Source: Larix kaempferi (lineage: Eukaryota > Streptophyta > Pinopsida > Pinales > Pinaceae). From it: DNA of 64,000 nucleotides. Numbering within the stretch: position 1 is the first letter of the stretch; each line of letters begins with the position of its first letter. Where the stretch lies: NCBI GenBank assembly GCA_027924585.1, contig BSBM01000232.1, forward strand, positions 27,862,501-27,926,500, given 5' to 3'. Position numbers and translations under genes: made by a program. The notes beneath the pieces are model-generated. The model was not told the DNA's origin. It searched no databases and was given only the letters and a program-made list of their open reading frames with translations. This document shows, one piece after another, positions 46,150 to 56,224 of this stretch.

Positions 46150-46480
46150 CATACCTGCTCGTCCATTTCATTAAGGCAAAACACAAAATCATACCGTAGC
46201 TCGTTTATCCTCAGCTCGAATATCCAAAATTTAAGAAAATGCTGCCGCTCAGAAAAAACAAAACAGAGAAACACAAAAGCAAAACTGCTCGTCCATTTCA
46301 GAAATGATAAAAACACAAAAGCAAACCTGCTCGTCCATTTCAGAACTGATCCGCTGGGCAAACAATGCAAACACAAAAGATAAATATACCACAGCTACAT
46401 AAAAAGACTGAAACACAAAATATACAGCATACTTGCTCATCCATTTCATAAATGCAAAACAACATACGTGCTTGTCTATC
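46150..46480 (-). repeat. Repeated exon-end-like motif (EMDEQ, donor)
   Basis: Copies of the minus-strand word GAAATGGACGAGCAG occur near 46155, 46285, 46330 and 46430, with a more distant one near 46470. Several are followed by GTATGG or GTTTG-like bases, as at a splice donor. Segments with CACAAAA between them also repeat. Confidence 0.6.
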
Positions 46481-46509
46481 TTCAGCTCGATATCTAAATA
46501 AGGAAATTC

Positions 46510-46596
46510 AAAACACTAAATCATACTTGCTTGTCTACAACAGATCCAGAAAAATATTGAAACAGCCAAGCCGATGCCCATCAGCCCGAATACCCT
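46510..46596 (-). pseudogene. Receptor-kinase transmembrane exon, copy 2
   Basis: Encodes LMGIGLAVSIFFWICCRQ on the minus strand, followed by a donor-like AAGTATG. It is about 90 percent like 45848-45935 over the shared part and open through the helix, unlike copy 1. Homology with copy 1 resumes at about 46655 after a gap. Confidence 0.5.
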
Positions 46597-46683
46597 CCAC
46601 AATGTGCAACATTATTCTCAATCCAACAAATTTAAAAGAACTGGAATTAACCAGAGGCGGAAGCAAGAACTGACCTGAAACGG

Positions 46684-47690
46684 TTTTTGAGATATCGTAT
46701 AATCCTTTGAGTGTTACAATTATGGTGTCGAGCGGGGGTACAGCGCAGAGTGGAGGTGAGCGATGGGCATTTGTAAATAATTTAATAAATTATTTTAAAC
46801 AATATGCGTCATTTGAATTTAAAGCTGCCCGTGAGTTAACACAACAAATCTGAGTGCTTCATCAATGCACCAAACGAAGCATATTCTTCTATCATTAAAA
46901 TCTAACCATTGAATATTAAAAATGCAATAAATCACCCACCCAAGACCCACCCCCAAAAGTTAAAAGAATACGCCTATCGACGTAATTATTATTCACCGAT
47001 GCTGCCTGTATTTAGCAATTATTATTCAGATGTACGTCTTCAGATTTTATAGATCCTGCTAAAGATGACTTTGTACTAAAACATGAAATGTAAAGACATG
47101 ACTGCATTCACCTGGAATAATTAATTTTTATAATTTTAAACAATAAAATATTAAAAAAAAATATTTCAATAAAACTTAATAAATAAACAAAATTTTCTTT
47201 GAAATTAGTAAGCTCCACAAAACTATTACTATTTTACATAAATTATCACATTCCAACAAAATTCCAATGGAATTAGACTTTCTAGTTTTCATTTGTTCTC
47301 ATACATCATAAATAACATTCCAATCTACCTTACTTAGAGCATAAGGTCACTAAGAGAGAGAAATATTAACATATCCAAAGTCTTCAATGAAAGTCTTGAA
47401 TTATCCTAATGTTTTATTGTGTTTAATTTTGAGGTGCCTCTTTCACACACTCCTAACTTGCCATAATCTAAGCAATTCCAAAGAACAAAAATATTTATAA
47501 ATAATATAAAATAGAAGCAGTACGTCTTGGGTTGTAGTAAATAAGTTGCCTTTTTATTTCAATTATTTTAAAGATAACACTCCAAATTCAAACGACATGA
47601 ATGATTAGAGCCAAATTCAAATGGCATGGATGTATGCATCTTGTGAGACTTGCAACTCAAGAGTTGTACGTCTGAGTATCTGAAAGTATG
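46684..47690. other. No gene seen
   Basis: AT-rich spacer without recognised features. Confidence 0.4.
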
Positions 47691-47714
47691 GCCTTTAAAT
47701 AGAATCCAAGAACA

Positions 47715-48015
47715 ATGAAATAGAGTTTCAGCATGATGGTGGGTGCCTGGAGGAGAATGGAATGCGTGGAGGCTGGCTCAGATCATGCAGAGGAGTTGCA
47801 GCATGATGGTGGATGCCTGGAGGAGAATGGATCTGCATGGAATTTTGGCTGAGGGCATGCGCATGAGTGATTGCACATTGAAATTTGATACAAATATTTC
47901 CACCTTCGATGGATATTCTTCAGGGCATGCGTAGCGTCAACGTAACCCTAATTGCCTTCGCTGGGATATTCTTCAGCATATCATGATTGCACATCGGAAT
48001 TGGATACAAATATTT
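47715..48015. repeat. Imperfect tandem duplications
   Basis: AGCATGATGGTGG followed by TGCCTGGAGGAGAATGGA occurs at about 47731 and 47799. A second pair, with TTGCACAT and GATACAAATATTTCCA, occurs at about 47872 and 47986. Confidence 0.7.
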
Positions 48016-49290
48016 CCAGCTTTTTCAAATTGTCATCACAGTAATTAACCAATTGGATTTCCTGCTCCAATGAACCTACTATAAACCCTTGTGTGAAGTC
48101 TTAGTTTATAGAATCCCTAGCACCTTCACCTCCTTTCATAGGTGGATTTCATTATTATGTTATTTTATTACTTTTATAAAATTTAAATATTGATAAGATT
48201 GATGAGTACTAAAAGTCTATTACAAAACATATTAATCATGAGAGCAAAAGCCATTTATATATAAACACACTTCCCACTAACATTTAGTGAATTTCAGATC
48301 ATGACTAGAGAAAAAACCATGTATCCATAAATATAGTTATGAAATTTTACTAGACTAACATTTAATTAATTTCACACCATGGAAGAAAAAATCCATGTAT
48401 ATATAAATGTGACGATGAGACGTTAAATTAAATTATAGATTAACCATTTAATTTTTTTACTTGTAAGCAAGTGGCATATTGCCATACCAAAGAAATCTCA
48501 ACTTTATATACAACATTGCATGAAAATATATTTACACATACAAGGAAAACAAATGAATTTGATATCAAAAGTTGATTGAACTATTGTTAGTGTCCCTTTC
48601 ATCTTTTGAAACCTCCTTATCCTCACTTTGTAGAACACGAGTTCCATAAAATATAAAAATTGCTAACATTTAACGATGAAATAAAAATCATATAAGTTAA
48701 ATAGTTGTTAGTACCCCCAAATTCCTCTGAGTTAAACCTGTCATCATCAGTCTAGAAGAATATAATGTATTTCAATAATGAATGAATGATTTCAACTATA
48801 TATAAGCTAAATTTTGGGATGCCTATCTTCCACCATTATTTCTTAATCCTTCTCCAAATTTAGTTCTTCCATAGTGGGCTCATGACACATCCATTTGAAA
48901 TATATTTTTCTTTATGTTTATGCCTTTTGAAGAACTTATCATCACAATTATAGCAAAGTTTGAGTCATTGGCAACAATTTTTTCCTAGGAAAACTTGTGG
49001 ATTTTCAAGGGATAAGGGGGTGATGGCATTGTGGTCAGTGCCAAAGAGGGTCATGGGTCTCTTCGAGGGGAAAACCTCCTATGAGTACATATACAAATAC
49101 AATAATGACACTTGAAAATACATTGCATAGCCTTCTAATTCTATAAATAGTTATTAGTAGAAAAACTCTAAGTACTTGTGGTGTCATTATTAATCAGTAC
49201 CAACCACTTAATGGGTATTATTTAATGAATACAACTCTTTTACATTAAGTAACTACCCACTAACTGAGCAAAAGAAGAAAACTAGAAGAA
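48016..49290. other. No gene seen
   Basis: AT-rich spacer. Short repeated phrases such as CCATGTATNNATAAAT near 48320 and 48390. Confidence 0.4.
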
Positions 49291-49299
49291 GGTAAGGAG

Positions 49300-49470
49300 A
49301 GAGGACGAAAAACGAACAGACAACGAATTGTGGAGATAGGAACCAAACTCATTGAGTTAGGGAAGTACCCCACCATTAAGGCTGCCTTCTCAGAAGTTAA
49401 TAAATGTTAGTCAATGAAGGTCATCACATGGAACATCCACGGTGTAAAAATGGTTTTGTTGTTGATATAG
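49300..49470 (+). pseudogene. LINE ORF1 end and ORF2 start, fragment
   Basis: The plus-strand sequence reads LIELGKYPTIKAAFSEVNK before a stop, then ATG 49414 gives MKVITWNIHGV, the conserved start of plant L1 ORF2 endonucleases (M-K-x-x-x-W-N-x-R-G). The homology ends within about 20 codons. The endonuclease would nick target DNA; only its first residues remain. Confidence 0.55.
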
Positions 49471-49499
49471 TGTTTGACAAGGGGATTTCCAGTACTAGT

Positions 49500-49640
49500 G
49501 TTGTAAAGATTCGCCAAGTCTTTATAAGGTTTTATGATTTCGTGAAAGATTCGCCAAGTCTTTATAAGGTTTTATAATTTAGTGAAAGATTCGCCAAGAA
49601 TTTACAAGATTATATAATTTAATGATAGATTCACCAAAAA
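49500..49640 (+). repeat. Tandem copies of a 56-bp repeat
   Basis: AAAGATTCGCCAAGTCTTTA occurs at about 49505 and 49547, with degraded copies at about 49587 (AAGATTCGCCAAGAATTTA) and 49626. TATAATTTAGTG-like spacers separate them; spacing is about 40 bp. Confidence 0.75.
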
Positions 49641-49741
49641 ATTATATATACATAACATAACATTGCTAAAATAGCCTTCATATTTTCCGGTATATCATGG
49701 GGATTCGCCCAATTTTTATACATAGAAATTTAGGGGGGGTC

Positions 49742-50851
49742 TTAAAATTTTCCCTGCTTGTGAATTACAAAATCTGTAACATACCGAGGGAACATAAATG
49801 GAGCTTGAGTTCCTCCACTCATCCTGATGTATGTGCCTTCATTGGTGTGATAATAGTCCCCGAATGTTTCAATGATAGGCATTGCATTCTCCGACATACA
49901 ATCTGGTTCTTCTATAAAAATAAGCTGGTACAATGGCATAATAAATCTTTCGCAAATCATCTTATAGTGGTTTGCGTATTTACTTGCCCATGTACATTGA
50001 TAAGCCATGAAGAGAGCAGTTTCTCTTGGCTTCCACGAGCAGCCCAAGTCCGGGAACGTATGCTTGCTTAACAGACAGTCAATCAAGTATGAAGACATGA
50101 AAAACTCTTCCCTCTTTTGGGTTAGTCCTCCCTAGGCCGCTGTCAGTTGCGAGGCCAAATTGTATGAAATTATATCAGCCCAGTTAAAGATGGTGCCATT
50201 CATGGCTATATGAAACATCACCGGCACCCATCCGATCTTAAACACACTTCCATTAGGCAGGCCGAAGAGTCGACTCAACATCAGCACTATGAGTCTGTAA
50301 GGAGTCTTTGGGAGGATACTTTCGTATTCATTGTTCTGTCTCTTCCTAATCTGCTTGTCGTTTATCGTCATCTTCTGGGCAGATTCTAGGGGGTCCATTG
50401 GATGTCTTGCTATCCAATCATCGTCCAAACAAGCTCTGTGTGTAGGCAATCTGTAGGTAGCAGCGACATGCTCAAGAGAGAAAGATGCCAGGCTCAACCC
50501 ATTTTTATCATTCATGAGCCTCGTGTCGGTCCGGATGTGGTGGATTAGCCATCCAATAACTTTGGAACAAGGGAACAATTCGGGACGAGTTGTTGCCTTA
50601 TGCAAACAAGACCTTCGGATGTTGGAATACACCAGAGAATCCTCTATGGAGGCTGTTGTACTATCCTGAGCCATAATGAACCTGTACAGATCGCCCCATT
50701 GAAATTCAAGGGCAGAGCTCCCAGGGGGAACACTAGTGGTAGCTTGCGTGTCAGCAAACATCGTCTCGAGAGAAGTATCTAATAAGATTTCCACATCTGA
50801 GTCTGAGTTTCTTTTCTGCGCGGCCTTCTTCTTTACTGACCTCCTATGCAT
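49742..50851 (-). pseudogene. 370-codon coding remnant, transposon-associated type
   Basis: One minus-strand frame from ATG 50851 to TAA 49742, broken only by TAG 50134 (one C-to-T step from CAG). It starts with a basic MHRRSVKKKAAQKRN, then LEFQWGDLYRFIMAQDS, then CSKVIGWLIHHIRTDTRLM, then LPKTPYRLIVLMLSRLFGLP. After that come the helical NWADIISYNLASQLTAA and, beyond the stop, FFMSSYLIDCLLSKHTFPDL. The layout resembles proteins annotated in plants as putative transposon proteins (Transposase_32-like), but this is a weak impression. No catalytic motif is evident. The end at 49742 looks truncated. It could be the N-terminal half of the family at 25015-26790. Confidence 0.5.
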
Positions 50852-51269
50852 GATAATCCTGTGCTGAGCAAGGTAATGTCAATAAGGAGCATGCATACGT
50901 TCAACCAACTATTAAAATGCAAAGTGACAACAAAATTGACAGAGCTGGTTTTAGTGAGATGATTTTTTTTAAGCATGTGCAACAGTCATGGCAAGATTCA
51001 GAATATATTATTTTCACATTATGGAGGTTGCTTAAAAAAAAATCAATTATATCATCATCTCAGCTATCACTTCACAATTGAAGCATATGTGAAATATTAG
51101 AAGCAAATGTCAATAAGTTACACAAGATGTTGTTATTTCACAAATCAGACAAATTGAAATAACGCACAGGTGGCTTCTAAATTTCCACACAAACTTACTG
51201 GGGAGAAGGCATTGGAACAATAATGGTGCAAAGATGATTGCAAGGATGTGCGGGCCTAAAGATAATTTC

Positions 51270-51490
51270 TGCGCTAGTGCCTAGAATTATTTATGTGCTA
51301 GCGCCTAGAATTATTTATGCACTAGCGCCTAGAATTATTTATGCACCAAGGACTAAACTCTTAACATGAGCCAGCCTAAAATATTTCATGCGCTACCGCT
51401 AAAAGAATTATATGCGCTATCCTAACATTATCTCTGCGCTAAGGAATAAACATGATTTCTGCGCTAAGGCCTAAACATTTAAATGTGGTA
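51270..51490 (+). repeat. Degenerate 24-bp tandem repeat (GCGCTAG type)
   Basis: About eight units near TGCGCTAGCGCCTAGAATTA; the first three at about 51271, 51297 and 51321 are nearly identical, later ones decay. Related words recur more sparsely to about 53000. Confidence 0.8.
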
Positions 51491-53690
51491 TTTTCGTGTG
51501 CCAATGTTTGAACAAATTTTATGCACCGGCATTTGATAGTGGAGTCTGTGCAAAGATGAGAAAAACTACATAGCTGCTGGCCTTTATGGGTTAAACTTCC
51601 GGGCTTGGTTATCAAGTTTCCATGCTGGCTTGGTGGGTTGATTTAACACATCCCAAAGTAGTTTTGGCTGAGAACTGTTGGTTTTATTCCCTCGGCGTGA
51701 ATAAACATTGCTCTCCATTGATCTCTGTGTAGTTTACCCCATTGTCCATAGAGTAAAACTCTTAGCTGCAAGAACGGGAAGAAGTGGGTTTTACGCGTAG
51801 AAGTCACTTGGCAACGAAAATCACTTTTTTATGGGGTGTCGCATGAAAGTAGTTTCTATGGGTTTGAGCTTAGAACAAGACTCTGTGGCCATTAAGATAC
51901 TACCGGTACGACTCATGGATTTCCAAGATGTGCGAAAACTTACTCAGGACACCGAGGACATGACAGCAGAAAAAATTTCATGCTCGCAGGCGAGGACAAA
52001 GCTTTCCGGGTTTCGGTTCGCATAGGGCGACTTCGGATTCTCATTTTGGGACCAAGGACGAGACTAATCGTTCTGTGCCCTCAAAGATCCTTGAAGAGTA
52101 TGCAAAGAACTTCCTATGGTGTAAGACAAACTCATGAAAATGAAAGGGGCAAAGAGTCTACCTGTCAGACTGGCAGGGTCCGTCGAGGGCGAACGTTCCA
52201 AGGCAGGAGATGAATGCTACAAACGATTGACAAATAGAAATCCTCTCTCTTGATGAGAATGGAGAACTATGGTCGTTCGGTGAGTAGAAAATATGTTGAA
52301 AACCCTATTGCACTTGTTTAAATAAGGGTGGCATTTATGTCACATATGCCGAAAGGTTGGTGGATTTAATTTCATGGGGCTCGAGGTTTTCTGCCATTAA
52401 AATGGCACATGGCCCTATTAAAGACCCTACCAACTCCGTCGATGCACAAGGATCGATGAGATTTTTTCGCGCCGAGCGCCGAGTGACGATTTAACCTTTT
52501 GCACTAAGGCAGTGAACGTGTCTTTTACAATTTGTGCTAAGCGCGGGTTTTATCATTAAATCTCGTGCCCAAGCAGCGATCCTGCCATTACGGATGCGCT
52601 CCTAAAACTGCGCCAGAACTTGGGCTATCGAGAGAGGCAAAGCGCGAACTTGCAAGAGGGAGGGATAGGTATAGCTCCTACGCCGTTGGTGCTGATTCTA
52701 TCGTCATGATTTACGCTGGGAGAAATGCGCCAACTCATGATTCTTTTAAGAAAGCGAAGCGCAACTCCAAAGGAGGGAGGGATAAGGGTAGGAAATGCAC
52801 CTTAGTCGACCAAGATATGGTAACAACCTGTGCTGAGCAGCATGCACCAACGGTGGCCGAGTTACTGTTAAAAAATGCGTGCCAGATGAAAAGGACTTGA
52901 GACTTAGAGTTTTGCGCCAAGCGGGAACTTATCTTTCGGAGGTGCGCTAAATGGCAAAGGACTTTAAGGCTAAAACTTGCGCTACAACGGGTGAGTTAAG
53001 ACTAAGATCCACGCCGAAGAGAAAAGAATGGTTTTTCCTTAGAAAAACCAATGAGAAAACTCTTTTGGAATCAAATGATGAAATGTTTCCAAGTTAGAGA
53101 AAGAAAACAACTCTGAAAGACTAGAAAAACTTGGTACAAAAGTTTAGAAGGAGGGGCCTCAAATATCTTCAAAGTTTTTTGGGGAAGGGTGTTGCAGAAA
53201 CAACATGTCCTTTTGTGTGATCAACAGAGCAATGTGATCACGGACAAGGAAGTGCATATTTGACCTATAACAGATGCCCCCTAATGTGTTATGTCAGAGG
53301 GAAACGATGACCGAATTACATTATAATTCCAAGTCAGAGGAGGAGCAAGAAACCGTAGAACCAAGTCACAAAAGTACCTGAAAACAACGATCAAGGTCAG
53401 CGAACAATTACAATATTGACATCATATAGATGTTCAGTAGGATACAACATCATCTACAATACATAACTGGGATATGTATATATAGCATGGCCACTGAAAT
53501 ACAAGCGTGGATCCATGTCACAGATAAGAGATCATAGCCATAACAACAAGCTGGAATCATGTCTCATGAAGAGCCAAAATGAGTGAGGCTCAGTCTTGCA
53601 CAGCTTGGGTGATAACATAAATATGGTGATGCTATCAGAGTCCCAAGGTCTTCATCCAAACAACCCAAGGTACAAACCCTAACCATGCGA
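51491..53690. other. Upstream region of the 50851 remnant, scattered GCGC words
   Basis: No credible coding sequence. GCGCTA, GCGCCA and GCGCTC words occur unusually often for this AT-rich window, for example near 52543, 52592, 52609, 52911, 52933 and 52979. Confidence 0.45.
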
Positions 53691-54020
53691 ATAAATGAGC
53701 TGGAGTCGAACATGGGGTGTATCGTTTGATTACCGGTCATTGATGTATACTGTTAACAAATGTGAGGGCTTCCATCAATAATGATAATGGGGCCCAAGGT
53801 ACCTAGTATGTTCCAACAAGTGTGAATAAGTGGACTTGAAGTCGAACACCTAGGAACCTGTCGAATAAGAGACATTGATGTATTCCCATTATTCAATAGC
53901 GAGGGAAACTTCCACTGATGATTGCAATCCCCAAGGTACTAATTGAAACTCTAAAATTCATTCTCAGAGCATAATGAGTTGAAGTCGATGGGAAGAAGTC
54001 CACTGGAAGTGAGGCCTTAA
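53690..54020 (+). repeat. Imperfect 140-bp tandem repeat
   Basis: GAATAAATGAGCTGGAGTCGA at about 53689 and GAATAAGTGGACTTGAAGTCG at about 53824 open two units. Both contain CATTGATGTAT, then GAGGG and TTCCA, then CCCAAGGTAC. A third start lies near 53970. Confidence 0.65.
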
Positions 54021-54594
54021 GGCATCATCCATCATCCAACACGAGGAACACTCAAAGGTATGAGCATATTTGGAGTAGGACAAGTAACAAGATGAAACAA
54101 CTGACACCAGGATGGCCGACACATGAAGTCAAGGTAAACTGCAGAATGGTCGACACGGGCTGTATCCTTGAACAGTGAGCATGACACAAAGTGACTTAGG
54201 CAGCTTTTAACATAAAGGGGAAGTGATATAAGCCTGCAATGTAGGAGACATTGACAGACCCTCCATATGATTGGAAGAATAACCAATCGGGGGAGTTGAA
54301 AACTCGGAGATCAGGTTCACCCTAAGGTCAAAAAATAAAACCCAACTGAATGATGGACTCAAATAGGTGATGTGTTCAAGGACATGACTGACGTAGCTTC
54401 CTTTGAAACTGAAAATATGTGATATACCCTTCTCTTCCCTTATTCTTTTGGTAACAAAATGTCCTTCTTGTTGTTTTAATGAGTCCAAGAAAGCAAACTC
54501 AATAAGCCCAACCATGTAAAAGTTTAACGAGCCCATGGGAGGAAGACTCAGGACCTTCTTCATTGTTTACAGAGTTCGAAGAAGAGATAGAAGA
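54021..54594. other. No recognised gene
   Basis: A minus-strand open frame of 118 codons (54563-54207) has no family signature. Confidence 0.35.
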
Positions 54595-54900
54595 ATACTC
54601 TATAATACCGATCTCTGGATTTTAATATCGATTTGAGATCTATTCTTGCTCGTCGGTGTTTTCAATTTTAAGGAGTCTGAAAAACTTAAAAAATAACTCC
54701 ATACACCTACCCGTGGATTTTAGTATCGAGCCTGGGTTGGTATATGCTCGTCGGTGTTTTCCTGTTTATAGAGTCTAAAAAACTTAAACAATCCTCTATA
54801 TACCCTCTCGTGGATTTCACATCGAGCTCGAGTAGGTGAATGCTTGCTTGGTGTTTTCATATTTCGAGAGCTTGAAAACCCTAAAGAAGGCTCCCAAAGT
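54595..54900 (+). repeat. Three tandem copies of a 105-bp repeat
   Basis: Each unit carries CTCTATA or CTCCATA, TGGATTT and ATCGA, then GCTCGTCGGTGTTTTC or a variant, then AGAGTCT and AAAACTTAAA. Starts lie near 54598, 54697 and 54795. Confidence 0.8.
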
Positions 54901-55860
54901 CCTTTTTCGTACAGTTAGTCTCCTCCCCCGAAAAAGTGTAAAACGATGAGAGAAGAACTCTTCTAGCCACAGATGACTAGAGTATTCCTTTTTCGTAAGT
55001 AATCCGCAAAAGTTCGGAAAAGGGTTAAACTTATACTTAAGAGGATGTTCCTTCAATTCCTTTAACGATTCTGAAGAGAACAAGTAAACGCGACAATCTT
55101 GTTTGTTTTTTAAAAGTCAAAACAAGGGCTTAAAACGACTAAAAACAGCTTCAGGGATCGTAAGTTCATGACTTGCGAAAGAATAGAATCTCGACAACCA
55201 AAGTTAGTAACCAAGACAAATTTTCTCAAATGACAAACTATTGAAACAATATGGTACCTATACTGATCCTGTCAATGAAGAAAACAAGTCTTAATAGTTT
55301 GATGTTTTGAAATTATATTGATAATTCGAAATATATGGTTAGTCTAATTCATCAAAATTTGAGAAATATTAATGAATTAAAATAACAAAAATGAAACTAT
55401 ACCCTTTTTGGAAAAGTGGGTAAAAATTAAAAAGTAATTTCTATAAATAGTTTCAATTTTGAAAATCAAATATCACAATTTGAAAATTAGGGCAAAAGTG
55501 GAGAAAAACCTCAAGCTACCTTTGGTCGCTGCGGTCGAACCGGGTCACCAATTCAAATTTTGCTTCCACCAAGTAAGTAGTCTCATCCTTAGCTTGCATT
55601 TACATACAATGTTTTTCAATTTCTATGGTCAAAATCATTTTTTATCCAACTTTTAAATACGTTTCTATGCGAGAGCTGGTTTGCTTGAAAGAAACTAGTG
55701 CACTTGTCAAAAGTGCGCTACTATGCCTATAAGATAGTCACGTTCGGAACACTACTGTCTATGATAGACAATAGCGTTCACCGCAAAAACTATGGCAAAA
55801 AAAAATGACCAACGTTTGATGGTTTAAATGGTAGGATGGTATTGGTATGACGTGAAAGGG
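54901..55860. other. No gene seen
   Basis: Non-coding spacer ahead of the coding fragment. GTCTATGATAGAC at about 55758 is a short palindrome. Confidence 0.4.
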
Positions 55861-55871
55861 AGCATGAAGAG

Positions 55872-56224
55872 ATGGATTGAGAAGCTTTACAAGATCCATT
55901 AACCTTGCATGCATTGCGAAGATGTGGTTTGTTGAAATTTTATAGAACAGTCAATATGCGGGCGCAAATCCGCTTGCTTGAGAGGCTTGTACAATATTGG
56001 GATGCCAATGCATTGGTATTCAATATCCAAGGGGAAATATTGGAATTGACGGTTGACGACATCTATTTCATCACGGGACTCTCCTGAAGGGGAGATACAG
56101 TGAATCTCAAAGGGTCCTCTCACAATGTGGGTGCCTTATCCATGCAGGATTACATCAATACCTATTGTGTACCAGGTTACGGAGAAAACCGGTAGTCAGG
56201 TCCTTATTTCTACTGTTGCAAGCT
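55872..56224 (+). pseudogene. Coding fragment interrupted by the LARD-like element
   Basis: The frame reads QDPLTLHALRRCGLLKFYR, then MRAQIRLLERLVQYWDANAL, then GEILELTVDDIYFITGLS and a TGA (56085). It continues RGDTVNLKGSSHNVGALSMQ and DYINTYCVPGYGENR to a TAG, then a few more codons up to the LTR at 56225. Both stops are one C-to-T step from CGA and CAG. An upstream stretch in another frame (55843 on, WYDVKGSMKRWIEKLY) probably belongs too. The motif L-x-x-x-D-I-Y-F-x-T-G-L-S recalls plant proteins often found with transposable elements. Function unknown. Confidence 0.5.

Noticed and set aside
49500-49640. Repeats resembling a CRISPR array
   Set aside because: Spacers are also similar to one another and the setting is a plant genome; these are tandem duplications.
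52565-52900. A 111-codon plus-strand open frame
   Set aside because: It overlaps the GCGC-word region, has no family signature, and the words explain its composition.
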